A stretch of 64,000 bases of DNA from Gammaproteobacteria bacterium (GCA_016882265.1 VGVB01000003.1:1-64000); one strand, 5' to 3'; shown: positions 7,883-17,264, counted from the stretch's first letter. The notes: generated by a model from the sequence alone, not told the origin. Program-made: numbers and translations.

Positions 7883-9772
7883 ATGCGCGTCCTGTGCCTG
7901 CGCCGCCCGCTCGCGGCGGCCGCATTGTTGCTGGTCGTCGTGCCGGCCTGGGCCGCCGACCGGCCGGTGCGGCAGTACACGATCGAGCAGTTCGTCCGCA
8001 CGGTCAGCGTCGGCGGCGCGTCGTTTTCGGCCGATGAGAGCCGCATCCTGTTCCACTCGAACGCCTCCGGTGTGCCGAACGTGATGTCCGTACCGACGGC
8101 GGGCGGGTCAGCCACCGCCATCACCGAGTCGCCGGAGTCGACCTACGCGGTCGCGTACTTCCCGCAGGACGACCGCCTGCTGTACACGCGCGATGCCGGC
8201 GGTAACGAGCTCAATCACCTGTACCTGCGCGAGCTCGACGGCGCGGAGCGTGACCTGACACCGGGCGAGAAGCTCAAGGCCATGTTCGTGGACTTCACGC
8301 CGGACGGCAGCGCGTTCTACGTGCTCACCAACGAGCGCGACGCGCGGGCTTTCGATGTCTACCGCTACGACGCCAGGAGCTATGCGCGCAGCATCGTGTT
8401 CGAGAACCGGCTGAACGTCTATCCGGGCCCGCTGTCGCGCGACGGGCGTTACCTCGCGCTGACCCGACCGCGGACCTCGTCCGAGAACGAGTTGCTGCTG
8501 CTCGAGCTGCAGACCGGGCGGCAGGTGACGATTTCCGACGCCCCGGGCAACTGGGATCCGCAGTACTTCGACGTCGCCGGCGAGTGGCTGTACTACCTGA
8601 CCGATGCCGGCGGCGAGTTCAGCCGCGTGCGCCGCTACGGGATTGCCAGCGGCCGCCACGAAGAAGTCGCCGCCTATCCGTGGGACGTCATGTCCACGGA
8701 GCTGTCGCACAACGGCCGCTACACCGTCACGGCGATCAACGAAGATGCCCGCACCGTGCTGTCCATCGTCGAGACCGCGACCGGCCGGCCGCTGCAGCTT
8801 CCGGCGCTGCCGCCGGGCGACATCACCGCGGTCAGCATCTCGCGCAGCGAGCGGCGCATCGCGCTGTACCTGTCCGGCGACCGCTCACCGCGCAACCTGT
8901 ACGCGTTCACGATCGGTGACACAGCGGCCGTCCGCCTCACCGACACGCTGAACCCCGAGATCGATCCGGCCGATCTGGTCGACTCGACGATCGTCCGCTT
9001 CGCGGCCCGCGACGGCCTGGCCATCCCCAACGTGCTGTTCCGGCCGCAGCAGGCGAGCGCCGCGCGGCGGGCGCCGGCCATCGTCTGGGTGCATGGCGGC
9101 CCGGGCGGCCAGACGCGCCAGGGCTACAGCGCGGTGCTGCAGTACCTCGCCAATCACGGCTACGTCGTGCTCGGCATCAACAACCGCGGCAGCTCCGGCT
9201 ACGGCCGGACCTTCTTCACGGCCGACGACCAGAAGCATGGCCGCGAGCCGTTGTGGGACTGCATCGACGCGCAGCGCTGGCTGGCCGGACAGGATTACGT
9301 CGACCCCGAGCGCATCGCGATCGTCGGCGGCAGTTACGGTGGTTACATGGTCGCCGCGGCACTCGCCTTCGAGCCCGAGGAGTTCACCGCCGGCGTGAAC
9401 ATCTTCGGCGTGACCAACTGGATCCGTACGCTCGAGAGCATCCCGGCCTGGTGGGAGGCGCAGCGCCAGGCGCTGTACCAGGAGATCGGCGATCCGGTGC
9501 AGCAGCGCGAGCTGCTGCATGCGATCTCGCCGTTGTTCCACGCCGACCGGATCCGGCGGCCGCTGCTGGTACTGCAGGGCGCCAACGACCCGCGCGTGCT
9601 GCAGGTCGAATCGGACGAGATCGTCGCCGCCGTGCGCAGGAACGGCGTACCGGTCGAATACGTGGTGTTCCCGGACGAGGGCCACGGCTTTTCCAAGATC
9701 CCGAACCAGATCGAGGGCTACGGCCGGATGCTGGCGTTCCTCGACCGCTACGTGAAGGGCGCGGAACGTTGA
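7883..9772 (+). CDS. S9 family (prolyl oligopeptidase/acylaminoacyl type) secreted peptidase
   Basis: 629 residues from the ATG at 7883, chosen because it begins a signal peptide (MRVLCLRRPLAAAALLLVV, cleavage near AWA-AD); upstream in-frame codons look non-coding. The N-terminal two-thirds is a WD/beta-propeller-like region with repeated strand motifs. The C-terminal alpha/beta hydrolase domain has the nucleophile Ser in GGSYGGYM, the acid Asp in GANDPRVLQ and the His in DEGHGF. It is expected to hydrolyse short peptides in the periplasm. An ATP-grasp gene follows 24 bp later on the same strand. Confidence 0.92.
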   Translation: MRVLCLRRPLAAAALLLVVVPAWAADRPVRQYTIEQFVRTVSVGGASFSADESRILFHSNASGVPNVMSVPTAGGSATAITESPESTYAVAYFPQDDRLLYTRDAGGNELNHLYLRELDGAERDLTPGEKLKAMFVDFTPDGSAFYVLTNERDARAFDVYRYDARSYARSIVFENRLNVYPGPLSRDGRYLALTRPRTSSENELLLLELQTGRQVTISDAPGNWDPQYFDVAGEWLYYLTDAGGEFSRVRRYGIASGRHEEVAAYPWDVMSTELSHNGRYTVTAINEDARTVLSIVETATGRPLQLPALPPGDITAVSISRSERRIALYLSGDRSPRNLYAFTIGDTAAVRLTDTLNPEIDPADLVDSTIVRFAARDGLAIPNVLFRPQQASAARRAPAIVWVHGGPGGQTRQGYSAVLQYLANHGYVVLGINNRGSSGYGRTFFTADDQKHGREPLWDCIDAQRWLAGQDYVDPERIAIVGGSYGGYMVAAALAFEPEEFTAGVNIFGVTNWIRTLESIPAWWEAQRQALYQEIGDPVQQRELLHAISPLFHADRIRRPLLVLQGANDPRVLQVESDEIVAAVRRNGVPVEYVVFPDEGHGFSKIPNQIEGYGRMLAFLDRYVKGAER

Positions 9773-9796
9773 CGCGGACCGGCGACGCGTAATTCC

Positions 9797-10723
9797 GTGG
9801 GCGGGAGCACTCGGTCCAACGGGCGCCGCTGCGCCTTCCTGACGCTCAACGATCCGACCGGCTACGTGATCGACGACGATCTCGCGATCGCGCCGCTCGC
9901 GGAACTCGGTTGGGCGGTCGACGTGGTGCCCTGGGACCGGCCCGGCGTGCGCTGGCAGGATTACGCGATCGTCGTGATCCGCTCGACCTGGGACTACTAT
10001 GACCGGCCGGAACAGTTTCTCGCCGCGCTCGCCGAAATCGACGCCAGCGGCACGCTGCTCGAGAACCGACTGCCGCTGGTGCGCTGGAACCTGCGCAAGA
10101 CCTACCTGCGCGAGCTGGCCGCACGCGGCGTTCCGATCGCGCCGACCCTGTGGCGCGAGCGCCTGCAGCCCGGCGAGCTCGCGTCTCTTTTCGCTGAACT
10201 CGGTGCTGACCAGGCTGTCATCAAGCCGGTGGTCGGCGCGGGGGCGAGCGGTGCCTGGCGCCTCGACCGCACCAGCCTGCGGCGGCAGGCGGTGGCAATC
10301 GAGGACTACTACAGCGACCGGCCGCTGCTGCTGCAGCCCTTCGCCGATGCCATCCTGACCGAAGGCGAGTATTCTCTGTTCTGGTTCGACGGCCATTACA
10401 GCCATGCGATCGTCAAGCTGCCGCAGGCAGGAGACTTCCGTGTGCAGGAGGAACACGGCGGCGACATCCGCGCCGTCGAGCCGGAGTCCTCGTTGCGCGC
10501 CGCCGCGGCCACCACGCTGGCCGCGCTCGGCGAAACACCGCTGTACCTGCGCGCCGACTTCGTGCGCAGCAACGATGGCCGCAACTGGTGGCTGATGGAG
10601 CTGGAGCTGGTCGAGCCGTCGCTGTACCTGCGCATGCACGCGGCTGCACCGCGCGCCTTCGCGGCGGCCGTGGTCGAGCGCGCCGGCGGCGGGCTCAGCT
10701 CGCCATTCGGGCCGCCGTACTGA
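9797..10723 (+). CDS. ATP-grasp domain protein (glutathione-synthetase-like fold)
   Basis: 308 residues, GTG start. It resembles small stand-alone ATP-grasp proteins related to the DcsG/glutathione synthetase-like group. The N-terminal region reads CAFLTLNDPTGYVIDDDLA and VVIRSTWDYYDRPEQF. The nucleotide-binding part has AVIKPVVGAGASG and LLLQPFADAILTEGEYSLFW, and the C-terminal metal-binding segment reads WWLMELELVEPSLYLRM. These enzymes ligate a carboxylate to an amine through an acyl phosphate; the substrates here are unknown. The gene follows the S9 peptidase and overlaps the convergent abiEii gene by 29 bp at the 3' ends. Confidence 0.8.
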   Translation: MGGSTRSNGRRCAFLTLNDPTGYVIDDDLAIAPLAELGWAVDVVPWDRPGVRWQDYAIVVIRSTWDYYDRPEQFLAALAEIDASGTLLENRLPLVRWNLRKTYLRELAARGVPIAPTLWRERLQPGELASLFAELGADQAVIKPVVGAGASGAWRLDRTSLRRQAVAIEDYYSDRPLLLQPFADAILTEGEYSLFWFDGHYSHAIVKLPQAGDFRVQEEHGGDIRAVEPESSLRAAAATTLAALGETPLYLRADFVRSNDGRNWWLMELELVEPSLYLRMHAAAPRAFAAAVVERAGGGLSSPFGPPY

Positions 10724-11582
10724 GCAGCCGCGCGGTCTCCCGCTCCAGCAACGTCAGGAACTTGTCCTTGAGCAGCGTGCGCTGCTGGGCGTCGAGCGGA
10801 ATGAAGCGCCGCATCTCGCTTGCAAACCCGCGTCCGTGGATGATGTCCGGCAGGCGATCGGCGAGGCGCTCCGCATTCATCCGGTACCCGGTCACGCGGT
10901 AATCGCGGATCTTGTTGCGGATCAGGGCGGGGTCGGGCTTCGCTCCCTGCTGCTGCAGCCACTGCAGATCCCAGATGTCGCGGTGGCGGACGTGAGCCGT
11001 GCAGTCGACCAGTGACACGAGCTTGTCCGCCATGATCTCGTCGAGCGTCTCGACCAGGATGATCAGGTCGCTGTATCCGTCCGGCAGGCAGTCATAATTC
11101 CGCCGCAACTGTTGCGGCGAGCGCGTGTACGCCGGAACTTCCGCCACCTCGATCCTGATCATCTGTTTCGGCAGGTCGCGCCGGGCCGGCGCGGTGACGA
11201 CGCGGATCTGCCAGCGGTGAATTCCGACGCGTCGCGTCTCCGGCGACGCCGCCAGCTCTTTCGGTTCCGTGACGCTGACCTCCAGTCCGTACCGCGCCTC
11301 GAGATAGTCGGCGACGCAGGACTTCATGGCCTGCAGTCCGTGCCGGTCGGGCCGGTGGCCGCAGACGAGGTCCAGGTTCTCGCTGAAACGCGCCGATCCG
11401 TAGCAGAGCCTGAGTGCGGTACCTCCCTGAAAAGTGAGCTGATCCAGCAACGCCGCCTGGTCCAGCGCGAACAGGATGTCGTAGTGCAGCAGCTCCTTTT
11501 CAATCACCGGCCGCATTCGCCCGCGGCCGCCGGCACTCATCGCCCGCTCGACCAGTGCCGCCAGATCCACGTGCTCAGTCAT
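10695..11582 (-). CDS. abiEii: AbiEii-type nucleotidyltransferase toxin
   Basis: 295 residues from the ATG at 11582 (MTEHVDLAALVERAM); an upstream in-frame extension lies inside abiEi and is rejected. The nucleotidyltransferase core is LTFQGGTALRLCYGSARFSE followed by NLDL. In most AbiEii proteins the second part reads (E)DLD or DID, so the first metal-binding Asp appears to be Asn here. AbiEii toxins act as type IV toxins and give phage resistance. The start overlaps the end of abiEi by 8 bp. The 3' end overlaps the convergent ATP-grasp gene. Confidence 0.85.
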   Translation of the reverse strand: MTEHVDLAALVERAMSAGGRGRMRPVIEKELLHYDILFALDQAALLDQLTFQGGTALRLCYGSARFSENLDLVCGHRPDRHGLQAMKSCVADYLEARYGLEVSVTEPKELAASPETRRVGIHRWQIRVVTAPARRDLPKQMIRIEVAEVPAYTRSPQQLRRNYDCLPDGYSDLIILVETLDEIMADKLVSLVDCTAHVRHRDIWDLQWLQQQGAKPDPALIRNKIRDYRVTGYRMNAERLADRLPDIIHGRGFASEMRRFIPLDAQQRTLLKDKFLTLLERETARLLSTAARMAS

Positions 11583-12114
11583 TGCCGACAGCCGCGGCAT
11601 CCACCATCGCGACGTTGCGGCCCACGCGCCTGAGATCGCGCCAGGCAGCAGCCCTCGTGGCGATGCGCAGTGGCCGGTCTTCAACCTGACGCATGCCGGC
11701 AACGACATCGACCACCGGCCGCTTCGTATGGGTGAATTCGATGACCCCGTAGGGCGTGCGACAGATCCCTTTGCGCCCGGTCGTCATGACCGTCAACCGG
11801 TCGACCGGCACCTGCGAGATCGCGCCGCACTCCGCAAGCAGCGACTCCAGACTGACATAGCTGTAGGAGCCCGGTCGCAGCGCCCGCGCGATGTGCTCGA
11901 TGACACGCGAGTCGAAGGACCGCGCATGCGGATTCACGTAGACTCCGCGGCAGGCGCGGACCAGCAGACCCGCCTTCACCTGGCGCTGGAGCCCCTCGGT
12001 AAGTGCCTTCGGCCGGTCGTCCGGGAACAGCCGGGCAAGCTGGGAGCGGGTGAAGACGCATCGACCGCGCTGGTCCCAGATACGCAGGACTTCGGTAAGG
12101 CTGGTTCGGTTCAT
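11575..12114 (-). CDS. abiEi: AbiEi-family antitoxin/regulator
   Basis: 179 residues. The N-terminal winged helix (VLRIWDQRGRCVFTRSQLA, then LQRQVKAGLLVRACRGVYVN) matches AbiEi antitoxins, and the C-terminal domain (YSYVSLESLLAECGAISQ, TTGRKGICRTPYGVIEFTHT) is the AbiEi core that represses and antagonises the toxin. It is the first gene of the pair. An imperfect inverted repeat 24 bp upstream is a candidate operator, consistent with known negative autoregulation of abiE operons. Confidence 0.88.
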   Translation of the reverse strand: MNRTSLTEVLRIWDQRGRCVFTRSQLARLFPDDRPKALTEGLQRQVKAGLLVRACRGVYVNPHARSFDSRVIEHIARALRPGSYSYVSLESLLAECGAISQVPVDRLTVMTTGRKGICRTPYGVIEFTHTKRPVVDVVAGMRQVEDRPLRIATRAAAWRDLRRVGRNVAMVDAAAVGND

Positions 12115-12137
12115 GCTTGCGGAGTCAGCACTGGTCT

Positions 12138-12183
12138 TAGGTGGACTGCAAATCTACTGTTTCATAGAGTTTCTGTCCACTTA
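12138..12183. promoter_or_regulatory. Candidate AbiEi operator
   Basis: TAGGTGGAC (12138-12146) and GTCCACTTA (12175-12183) form a 9-bp inverted repeat with one mismatch and a 28-bp AT-richer centre, just upstream of abiEi. AbiEi proteins of characterised systems bind inverted repeats in this position. The rest of 12115-12347 shows no gene. Confidence 0.45.
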
Positions 12184-12347
12184 CTTACTTCTCGACTGAC
12201 TGGTTTTCGCTCCCACCGGCGAGGAATGGGCACCGTTGAAGCCAGGGCGGCATGCGGAGCCGCGTGTCATGCGGTGCATTACACTGTCATCGGTGATGAG
12301 GACGTCGCTCGCATCAGACCTTTCGACGCCGCATAACACCTGACTGA

Positions 12348-13250
12348 ATGGCGACAGCCATGCATCTTTTCATCCTGCTGTTCATCGCCTCGTTCGCCTC
12401 CGGCGCCATCGCCCAGGATCCCGGCCCGCTCGATCTGGCCAACGCGCCGGTGCCGCCCGGCGCGCAGCGGATCGCCTGGGGCAGCGAGCCGCTGCAGTTC
12501 GGCGAGCTGCGGCTGCCGGCCGGCGCCGGTCCGCATCCGGTCGCCGTCGTCGTGCATGGCGGTTGCTGGGTAGCGCACCTCGATTGGCTGGACGATCGCG
12601 CGATCGCGCACGACAACATGCGCCCGCTGGCGGCGGCGCTCGCTGCGGCCGGCATTGCGACCTGGAACATCGAGTACCGGCGGCTCGGCAACGCGGGCGG
12701 CGGCTGGCCGGGAACATTCCGCGACGTCGCCCGGGCCGCGGACTTCCTGCGCACGCTCGCCCGGGAGCATCCGCTCGATCTCAATCGCGTCATCGCGATC
12801 GGCCACTCGGCCGGCGCACATCTGGCACTGTGGCTGGCGGCGCGCGCAGCGATTCCGCCGGACAGCGAGTTGTATGCAGCCGCCCCGCTGCCGCTCGCCG
12901 GCGCCGTGAGTCTCGACGGGCCGGCGGATCTCGCGGCGATGATTCCGCTGCAGCAGATGATCTGCCGCGCACCGGTGATCACGGACCTGCTCGGCGGCAG
13001 TCCGGAGGAACGACCGGAACGATACCGGGTCGCCTCGCCGATCGAGATGCTGGCGGCCGGCCAGTCCGTCGAGTTCTTCGCCGGCAGGATGTTCGCGGCG
13101 CAGGCCGATCCGTTTGCGGCGCAGGCACGGGACCGCGGAACCGAGCTGCGCATCACGGCGCTCCCGGAGGCCGGGCATTTCGTCTTCATCGATCCGGAGT
13201 CCGCGGTCTGGCCGCAGGTGCTGCAGGCCAGCCGGCGTCTGCTCGAGTGA
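12348..13250 (+). CDS. Secreted alpha/beta hydrolase (esterase/lipase type)
   Basis: 300 residues with an N-terminal signal peptide (ATG at 12348 or 12360; cleavage near AIA-QD). The oxyanion motif HGGCW is followed by a nucleophile elbow GHSAGAH, and the catalytic His probably lies in EAGHFVFIDP near the C-terminus. The arrangement fits the BD-FAE/carboxylesterase-like group (HGGxW, GxSxG). Substrate unknown. The next gene (MgtE-like) starts 45 bp downstream on the same strand. Confidence 0.85.
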   Translation: MATAMHLFILLFIASFASGAIAQDPGPLDLANAPVPPGAQRIAWGSEPLQFGELRLPAGAGPHPVAVVVHGGCWVAHLDWLDDRAIAHDNMRPLAAALAAAGIATWNIEYRRLGNAGGGWPGTFRDVARAADFLRTLAREHPLDLNRVIAIGHSAGAHLALWLAARAAIPPDSELYAAAPLPLAGAVSLDGPADLAAMIPLQQMICRAPVITDLLGGSPEERPERYRVASPIEMLAAGQSVEFFAGRMFAAQADPFAAQARDRGTELRITALPEAGHFVFIDPESAVWPQVLQASRRLLE

Positions 13251-13295
13251 GCACGCCGGGCGGGCCCGCCGTCCGCTCACGATCAGGGGGCAACC

Positions 13296-14282
13296 ATGCC
13301 AGCGGAGCCACGCTCACCGGGTAACGACGCCCGCTTCGAAACTGCAATGCAGCACGCGACGCTGCGGGTGCCGGTATTCGCGCCGGCCGAGGACGCGGCC
13401 ACAGTGCGCCGGCGCCTGCCGGAGCGACGCTGGGACTGCGCCAGTCATGTAGTCGTCTGCGACGGTGAGCGGGTCGCTGGCATCGTCCGCATCGAGGACC
13501 TGCTGGCTGCGCCCGACACGGCCACGCTCGACGAGCTGATGGACCGCGACCCGCCGGTCGTCGCACCGGGTGCCGATCAGGAGGTCGCTGCGCGTCATGC
13601 GGTCCGCCACGGCGAAGCGGCGCTGACCGTGGTCGATGCCGGCGGGCGTTTTGCCGGTGTGATTCCGCCGCACCGGCTGATGGAGGTCCTGCTCGCCGAG
13701 CACGAGGAGGACCTGACCCGCCTCGGCGGCTTCACCCGGGCCACATCCGCGGCGCGCAGCAGCAGCGAAGAACCGGTCGAACGCCGCTTCCGGCATCGCC
13801 TGCCGTGGCTGCTGGTTGGACTCGCCGGCGCCCTGCTCGCCGCCGACATCGTCGGCTGGTTCGAGCTGCAATTGCAGCAGCAGGTAATGCTGGCGTTCTT
13901 CCTGCCCGGCATTGTCTACCTGGCTGATGCGGTAGGCACGCAGACGGAAACGGTCGTGGTGCGCGGCCTGTCGGTCGGCGTGCGCATGCGGCACATGGCC
14001 GCGCGCGAACTGCTGGCCGGCCTCGCGATCGGACTGGCGCTCGCCGTCGTTGCGGGTCCGCTGGTCTGGTGGCGCTGGGGCGAGACCGATCTCGCGCTGA
14101 TCGTCGGGTTCGCGGTGTTCGCGGCCTGTTCGACCGCCACACTGGCGGCGCTGGCGCTGCCCTGGCTGCTCGATTCCTTCTCGTTCGACCCGGCATTCGG
14201 CAGCGGACCACTCGCCACGGTGGTTCAGGATCTGCTGTCGATCCTGATCTACTTCGCCATTGCCGCGGCCGTGGTCGGATGA
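13296..14282 (+). CDS. MgtE-like Mg2+/divalent cation transporter without the N domain
   Basis: 328 residues. Two CBS repeats (residues about 20-140; SHVVVCDGERVAGIVRIEDL and TVVDAGGRFAGVIPPHRL) precede a five-segment membrane domain. The MgtE signature region PGIVYLADAVGTQTETVVVRG is present, as is the C-terminal segment DLLSILIYFAIA. Classical MgtE (about 450 residues) carries an extra N-terminal helical gating domain before the CBS pair, which is absent here. It probably transports Mg2+ or another divalent ion. Confidence 0.85.
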   Translation: MPAEPRSPGNDARFETAMQHATLRVPVFAPAEDAATVRRRLPERRWDCASHVVVCDGERVAGIVRIEDLLAAPDTATLDELMDRDPPVVAPGADQEVAARHAVRHGEAALTVVDAGGRFAGVIPPHRLMEVLLAEHEEDLTRLGGFTRATSAARSSSEEPVERRFRHRLPWLLVGLAGALLAADIVGWFELQLQQQVMLAFFLPGIVYLADAVGTQTETVVVRGLSVGVRMRHMAARELLAGLAIGLALAVVAGPLVWWRWGETDLALIVGFAVFAACSTATLAALALPWLLDSFSFDPAFGSGPLATVVQDLLSILIYFAIAAAVVG

Positions 14283-14331
14283 TCGGCCCCGGCCGCTCCG
14301 CGCGGGCCACCCACTGACAGGAGGTCAACCG

Positions 14332-15423
14332 ATGTCCACTGAGCCCGACAAGTCCGCTTTCGATACCGCGCGCGCGGAGGCCTTCGCCGGCAGGATGCTG
14401 GCGGCGCTCAACGACGGCTCGCTGTGCCTGATGACCTCCATTGGTCACCGCACCGGCCTGTTCGACACGCTGCAGGCGCTGCCGCCCGCGACCTCCGCTG
14501 AAATCGCCGCCGCCGCCGGACTGCATGAGCGTTACGTGCGCGAATGGCTCGGCGCGATGGTGACCGGCGGCGTAGTCGAAGTCGATGAATCCGGCACGCG
14601 CTACCGGCTGCCGCGCGAGCACGCGGCCTGCCTGACGCACGCGGCCGGAGCCGACAATCTCGGGGCCTTCACCCAGTACATCGCGGTGCTCGGCGGCGTC
14701 GAGGACCGGATCGTGGACTGCTTCCGCAACGGCGGCGGCGTACCGTACGCGGAGTTTCCGCGCTTCCATGCGGTCATGGCCGAGGACAGCGGCCAGTCGG
14801 TGCTGGCGGCGCTCAAGTCCCACATCCTGCCGCTGGTACCGGGCCTCGTCGAACAGCTCGCGCGTGGCATCCGCGTTCTCGATGTCGGCTGCGGCAGCGG
14901 CCGGATCATGAACCGTCTGGCGGAGCTGTTCCCGCTGAGCCGGTTCGCCGGCATGGATCTGTCGCCCGAGGGGATCGCCGCGGCCCGTGCGGAGGCCGCG
15001 CGCCGCGGGCTGCGCAACATCGAGTTCCTGGTCCGCGACCTGTCGGACTTCCACGAAACTGCCGAGCCGGAGGCCTTCGACCTGATCACGACCTTCGACG
15101 CGATCCACGATCAGGGCCAGCCGCTGCGCGTGCTGCAGGGCATCTGCCGCGCGCTGAAGCCGGACGGCCTGTACCTGATGCAGGACATCCGCGCTTCCAG
15201 CAACGTCCGGCGCAACCTCGACCATCCGATCGGCACCTTCCTGTACACGGTCTCGACCATGCACTGCATGATCGTGTCGCTGGCGCAGGACGGCGAAGGG
15301 CTCGGCGCGATGTGGGGCGAGGAGAAGACACGCGAATACCTGGCCCGCGCCGGCTTCCGCTCGGTCGCGACCCATCGGCTCGCGCACGATATCCAGAACA
15401 ACTGGTACGTGGTCCGGAAGTGA
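14332..15423 (+). CDS. SAM-dependent methyltransferase with N-terminal winged helix
   Basis: 363 residues from the ATG at 14332, preceded by GGAGG. The N-terminal winged-helix dimerisation region (SAEIAAAAGLHERYVREWLG) resembles the Rv2258c-like group. The Rossmann core has motif I VLDVGCGSGRIMNRLAELFP, then GMDLSPEGIAAARAEA and LITTFDAIHDQGQPL. Substrate unknown. A VOC gene follows after 14 bp and may be cotranscribed. Confidence 0.87.
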   Translation: MSTEPDKSAFDTARAEAFAGRMLAALNDGSLCLMTSIGHRTGLFDTLQALPPATSAEIAAAAGLHERYVREWLGAMVTGGVVEVDESGTRYRLPREHAACLTHAAGADNLGAFTQYIAVLGGVEDRIVDCFRNGGGVPYAEFPRFHAVMAEDSGQSVLAALKSHILPLVPGLVEQLARGIRVLDVGCGSGRIMNRLAELFPLSRFAGMDLSPEGIAAARAEAARRGLRNIEFLVRDLSDFHETAEPEAFDLITTFDAIHDQGQPLRVLQGICRALKPDGLYLMQDIRASSNVRRNLDHPIGTFLYTVSTMHCMIVSLAQDGEGLGAMWGEEKTREYLARAGFRSVATHRLAHDIQNNWYVVRK

Positions 15424-15437
15424 CGAGGAGAGCGACG

Positions 15438-15809
15438 ATGTCGGACAACCCGGTCGGCTGGTTCGAGATCTACGTGCAGGACCTGCGGCGGGCGCGGCAA
15501 TTCTACGAGACGGTGTTGCAGCTTCCGCTGCAGCAGCTCGCGAGCCCGGGCCTCGAAATGTGGGCCTTCCCGATCGTCAGCGGCGGGCGCGGTGCGAGTG
15601 GCGCGCTCGTGCGCGCCCCCGGCGTGCCGTCGGGCGGTAACAGCACGCTGGTGTACTTCAGTTGCGCCGACTGTGCCGAGGCCGGCGCGCGTGTCGTACC
15701 CGCTGGTGGCCGGCTGCTGCGTGAACGAATATCGATCGGCGAGTACGGCTTCGTTGTGCTGGCCTATGACACGGAGGGGAACCTGTTCGGGCTGCATTCG
15801 CGGGAGTGA
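15438..15809 (+). CDS. VOC (glyoxalase-like) domain protein
   Basis: 123 residues from the ATG at 15438, with GAGGAG upstream. A single vicinal-oxygen-chelate fold: N-terminal WFEIYVQDLRRARQFYETVL, then the C-terminal strand pattern EYGFVVLAYDTEGNLFGLHS. Small stand-alone VOC proteins dimerise to make a metal site. The function is unspecified. It follows the methyltransferase closely. Confidence 0.85.
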   Translation: MSDNPVGWFEIYVQDLRRARQFYETVLQLPLQQLASPGLEMWAFPIVSGGRGASGALVRAPGVPSGGNSTLVYFSCADCAEAGARVVPAGGRLLRERISIGEYGFVVLAYDTEGNLFGLHSRE

Positions 15810-15984
15810 GACCGGGCTGATCCACTCGCCGTGTGGCTCGGCCGCCCCCGCATGCACGCGGGATGGCTGACTCCATGACCGGTGTCCGGGCATGCCCGGC
15901 GGCTGACAACTTATGACAAATGCCGGCTGGGGAGGGCTGAGACGGCCCGCCGAGTCGCGCCCGGCGTATCGCCGACCGGGCCAT

Positions 15985-16460
15985 CGCGTGCGTCAGGCGG
16001 TAGCGCGCAATCGCGAAGTCCGGTGCCTCCTGCACGGCGACCTCGAACAGCCGCCGCGCAGCCTGATAGTCGAACTGGAGGAAATGCTCCATGCCAACGA
16101 CAAAGGACTCGTAGGCCGCGATGTTGTGGGTGGCGAAGTCGGCGGCGAAGACGTCCACCTGCTCGGTTCCCGGCACGCCAAGGCCCTGCTTGACCAGCGA
16201 GCCGATCGCAGTGGATACGCCGAGGATCTCGTCCGGCTCGAGCGCCTGCTGGCGATTGGCGCCAATCTCGACGTTGCGGCGCAGGTCGGTCAGTCGGGAA
16301 GTAATCGTCAGACCCTTCGGCGTGCGCAGAATCTCACCGGTGAGCACGTGGGAAATGCCGGCGTCGGCAGCGGCGCCGCGATGAACGGTCTCACCCACCA
16401 GTCGCGCGACCGGGAAACCCGCAAACGACCGTACCAGCACCGCGCGCATGACCCAGTCGG
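15985..16460 (-). pseudogene. Remnant of a TolB-like/TPR (adenylate-cyclase-type) protein
   Basis: One minus-strand frame keeps a recognisable fragment: RLVGETVHRGAAADAGISHV followed by a LTGEIL...TITSRLTDLRR segment typical of the TolB-like N-domain found in winged-helix/TPR regulators. AYESFVVGMEHFLQFDYQAA and RRLFEVAVQEAPDFAIARYR, a TPR, come next. Sequence on both sides in this frame loses coding character, so both the DNA-binding N-terminus and the TPR array are missing. No start codon with a ribosome site is evident. Confidence 0.6.
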
Positions 16461-16545
16461 GTAAGCCGAACGCCGGGAGCGTGTGCCGGAGCGTCCATGG
16501 GCTTCCCGGCACACCTGTGGGCGGGCCGCGGCCGGGGCGAGGATG

Positions 16546-17231
16546 TCAGCGCAGCGCGCTGACCTCGACCGAGATGAAGTGCCACGGCGCGGAACACTCA
16601 AGTCGGAATCCGTGGACCCCAGTGGATGCCGACTCAAATACCGCCGGAATCATAGTGGATTCATCGCCGCTCAGACGAACGCTCTGCTCGCCACCACCGC
16701 TGCCAAACATCCGACATCGGTTTTCAAAGCCCGCCGCAACGCCTCCGGATACCTGCCACTCTGCAAGGTAGAGTCGCCCGGGGGCGTCGGGAAGGACCAG
16801 CAGTTCCACCGCCCCCCCCTCTGGACCTGGGCGCCAATCATGGTGCTCGCGGGAGTGACGCTTTCCGCCTGCCAGAAGGTGATCTGACCACGTCCCTCAG
16901 TCCGCATATTCGCGCGCGAGAGCATCAGGTACGGTCCCACCGACGATCCGACGGCGGACCCGCCGCTGGTGCCGGCCGCGCGCTGAACGAGGGCCAGCTT
17001 GTCGGCGGAAGACAGGCCCTTGCTCGGCAGGGAAACGTCCTTGAGCTGTGCCGACCACACCGTCGCTGGAGGGCCGCGGAAGACCAGTGGATCACGGATG
17101 CCCTGCGGCATCGGCAGAGCCTTCACCGCGTCAATCTTCAGACCGCTGACGGAGGGAGGCTGTTTGGCCTGCGCCAGCGCAAGCGACGGGATGACGATCA
17201 GGGCGAACAGACAGCGGGCAGAATTCGACAT
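16546..17231 (-). pseudogene. Secreted protein split by a frameshift in a G8 run
   Basis: The first frame (17231 downward) encodes a signal peptide (MSNSARCLFALIVIPSLALA) and about 120 further residues up to IGAQVQRGG. The coding signal then continues in the next frame as VELLVLPDAPGRLYLAEWQV and onward to a stop at 16546. The switch falls exactly at a run of eight C (16812-16819, G8 on the coding strand); one extra G restores a single reading frame of about 229 residues. Either a real inactivation, a phase-variable tract or a base-calling error. No family recognised. Confidence 0.65.
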
Positions 17232-17264
17232 GATTATTCCCTCCCTCTCGTTGATTTACTCCGA

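Noticed and set aside
16812..16819. Programmed frameshift at the G8 tract
   Set aside because: No evidence of a stimulatory hairpin or conserved use; slippage, mutation or sequencing error explain it more simply.
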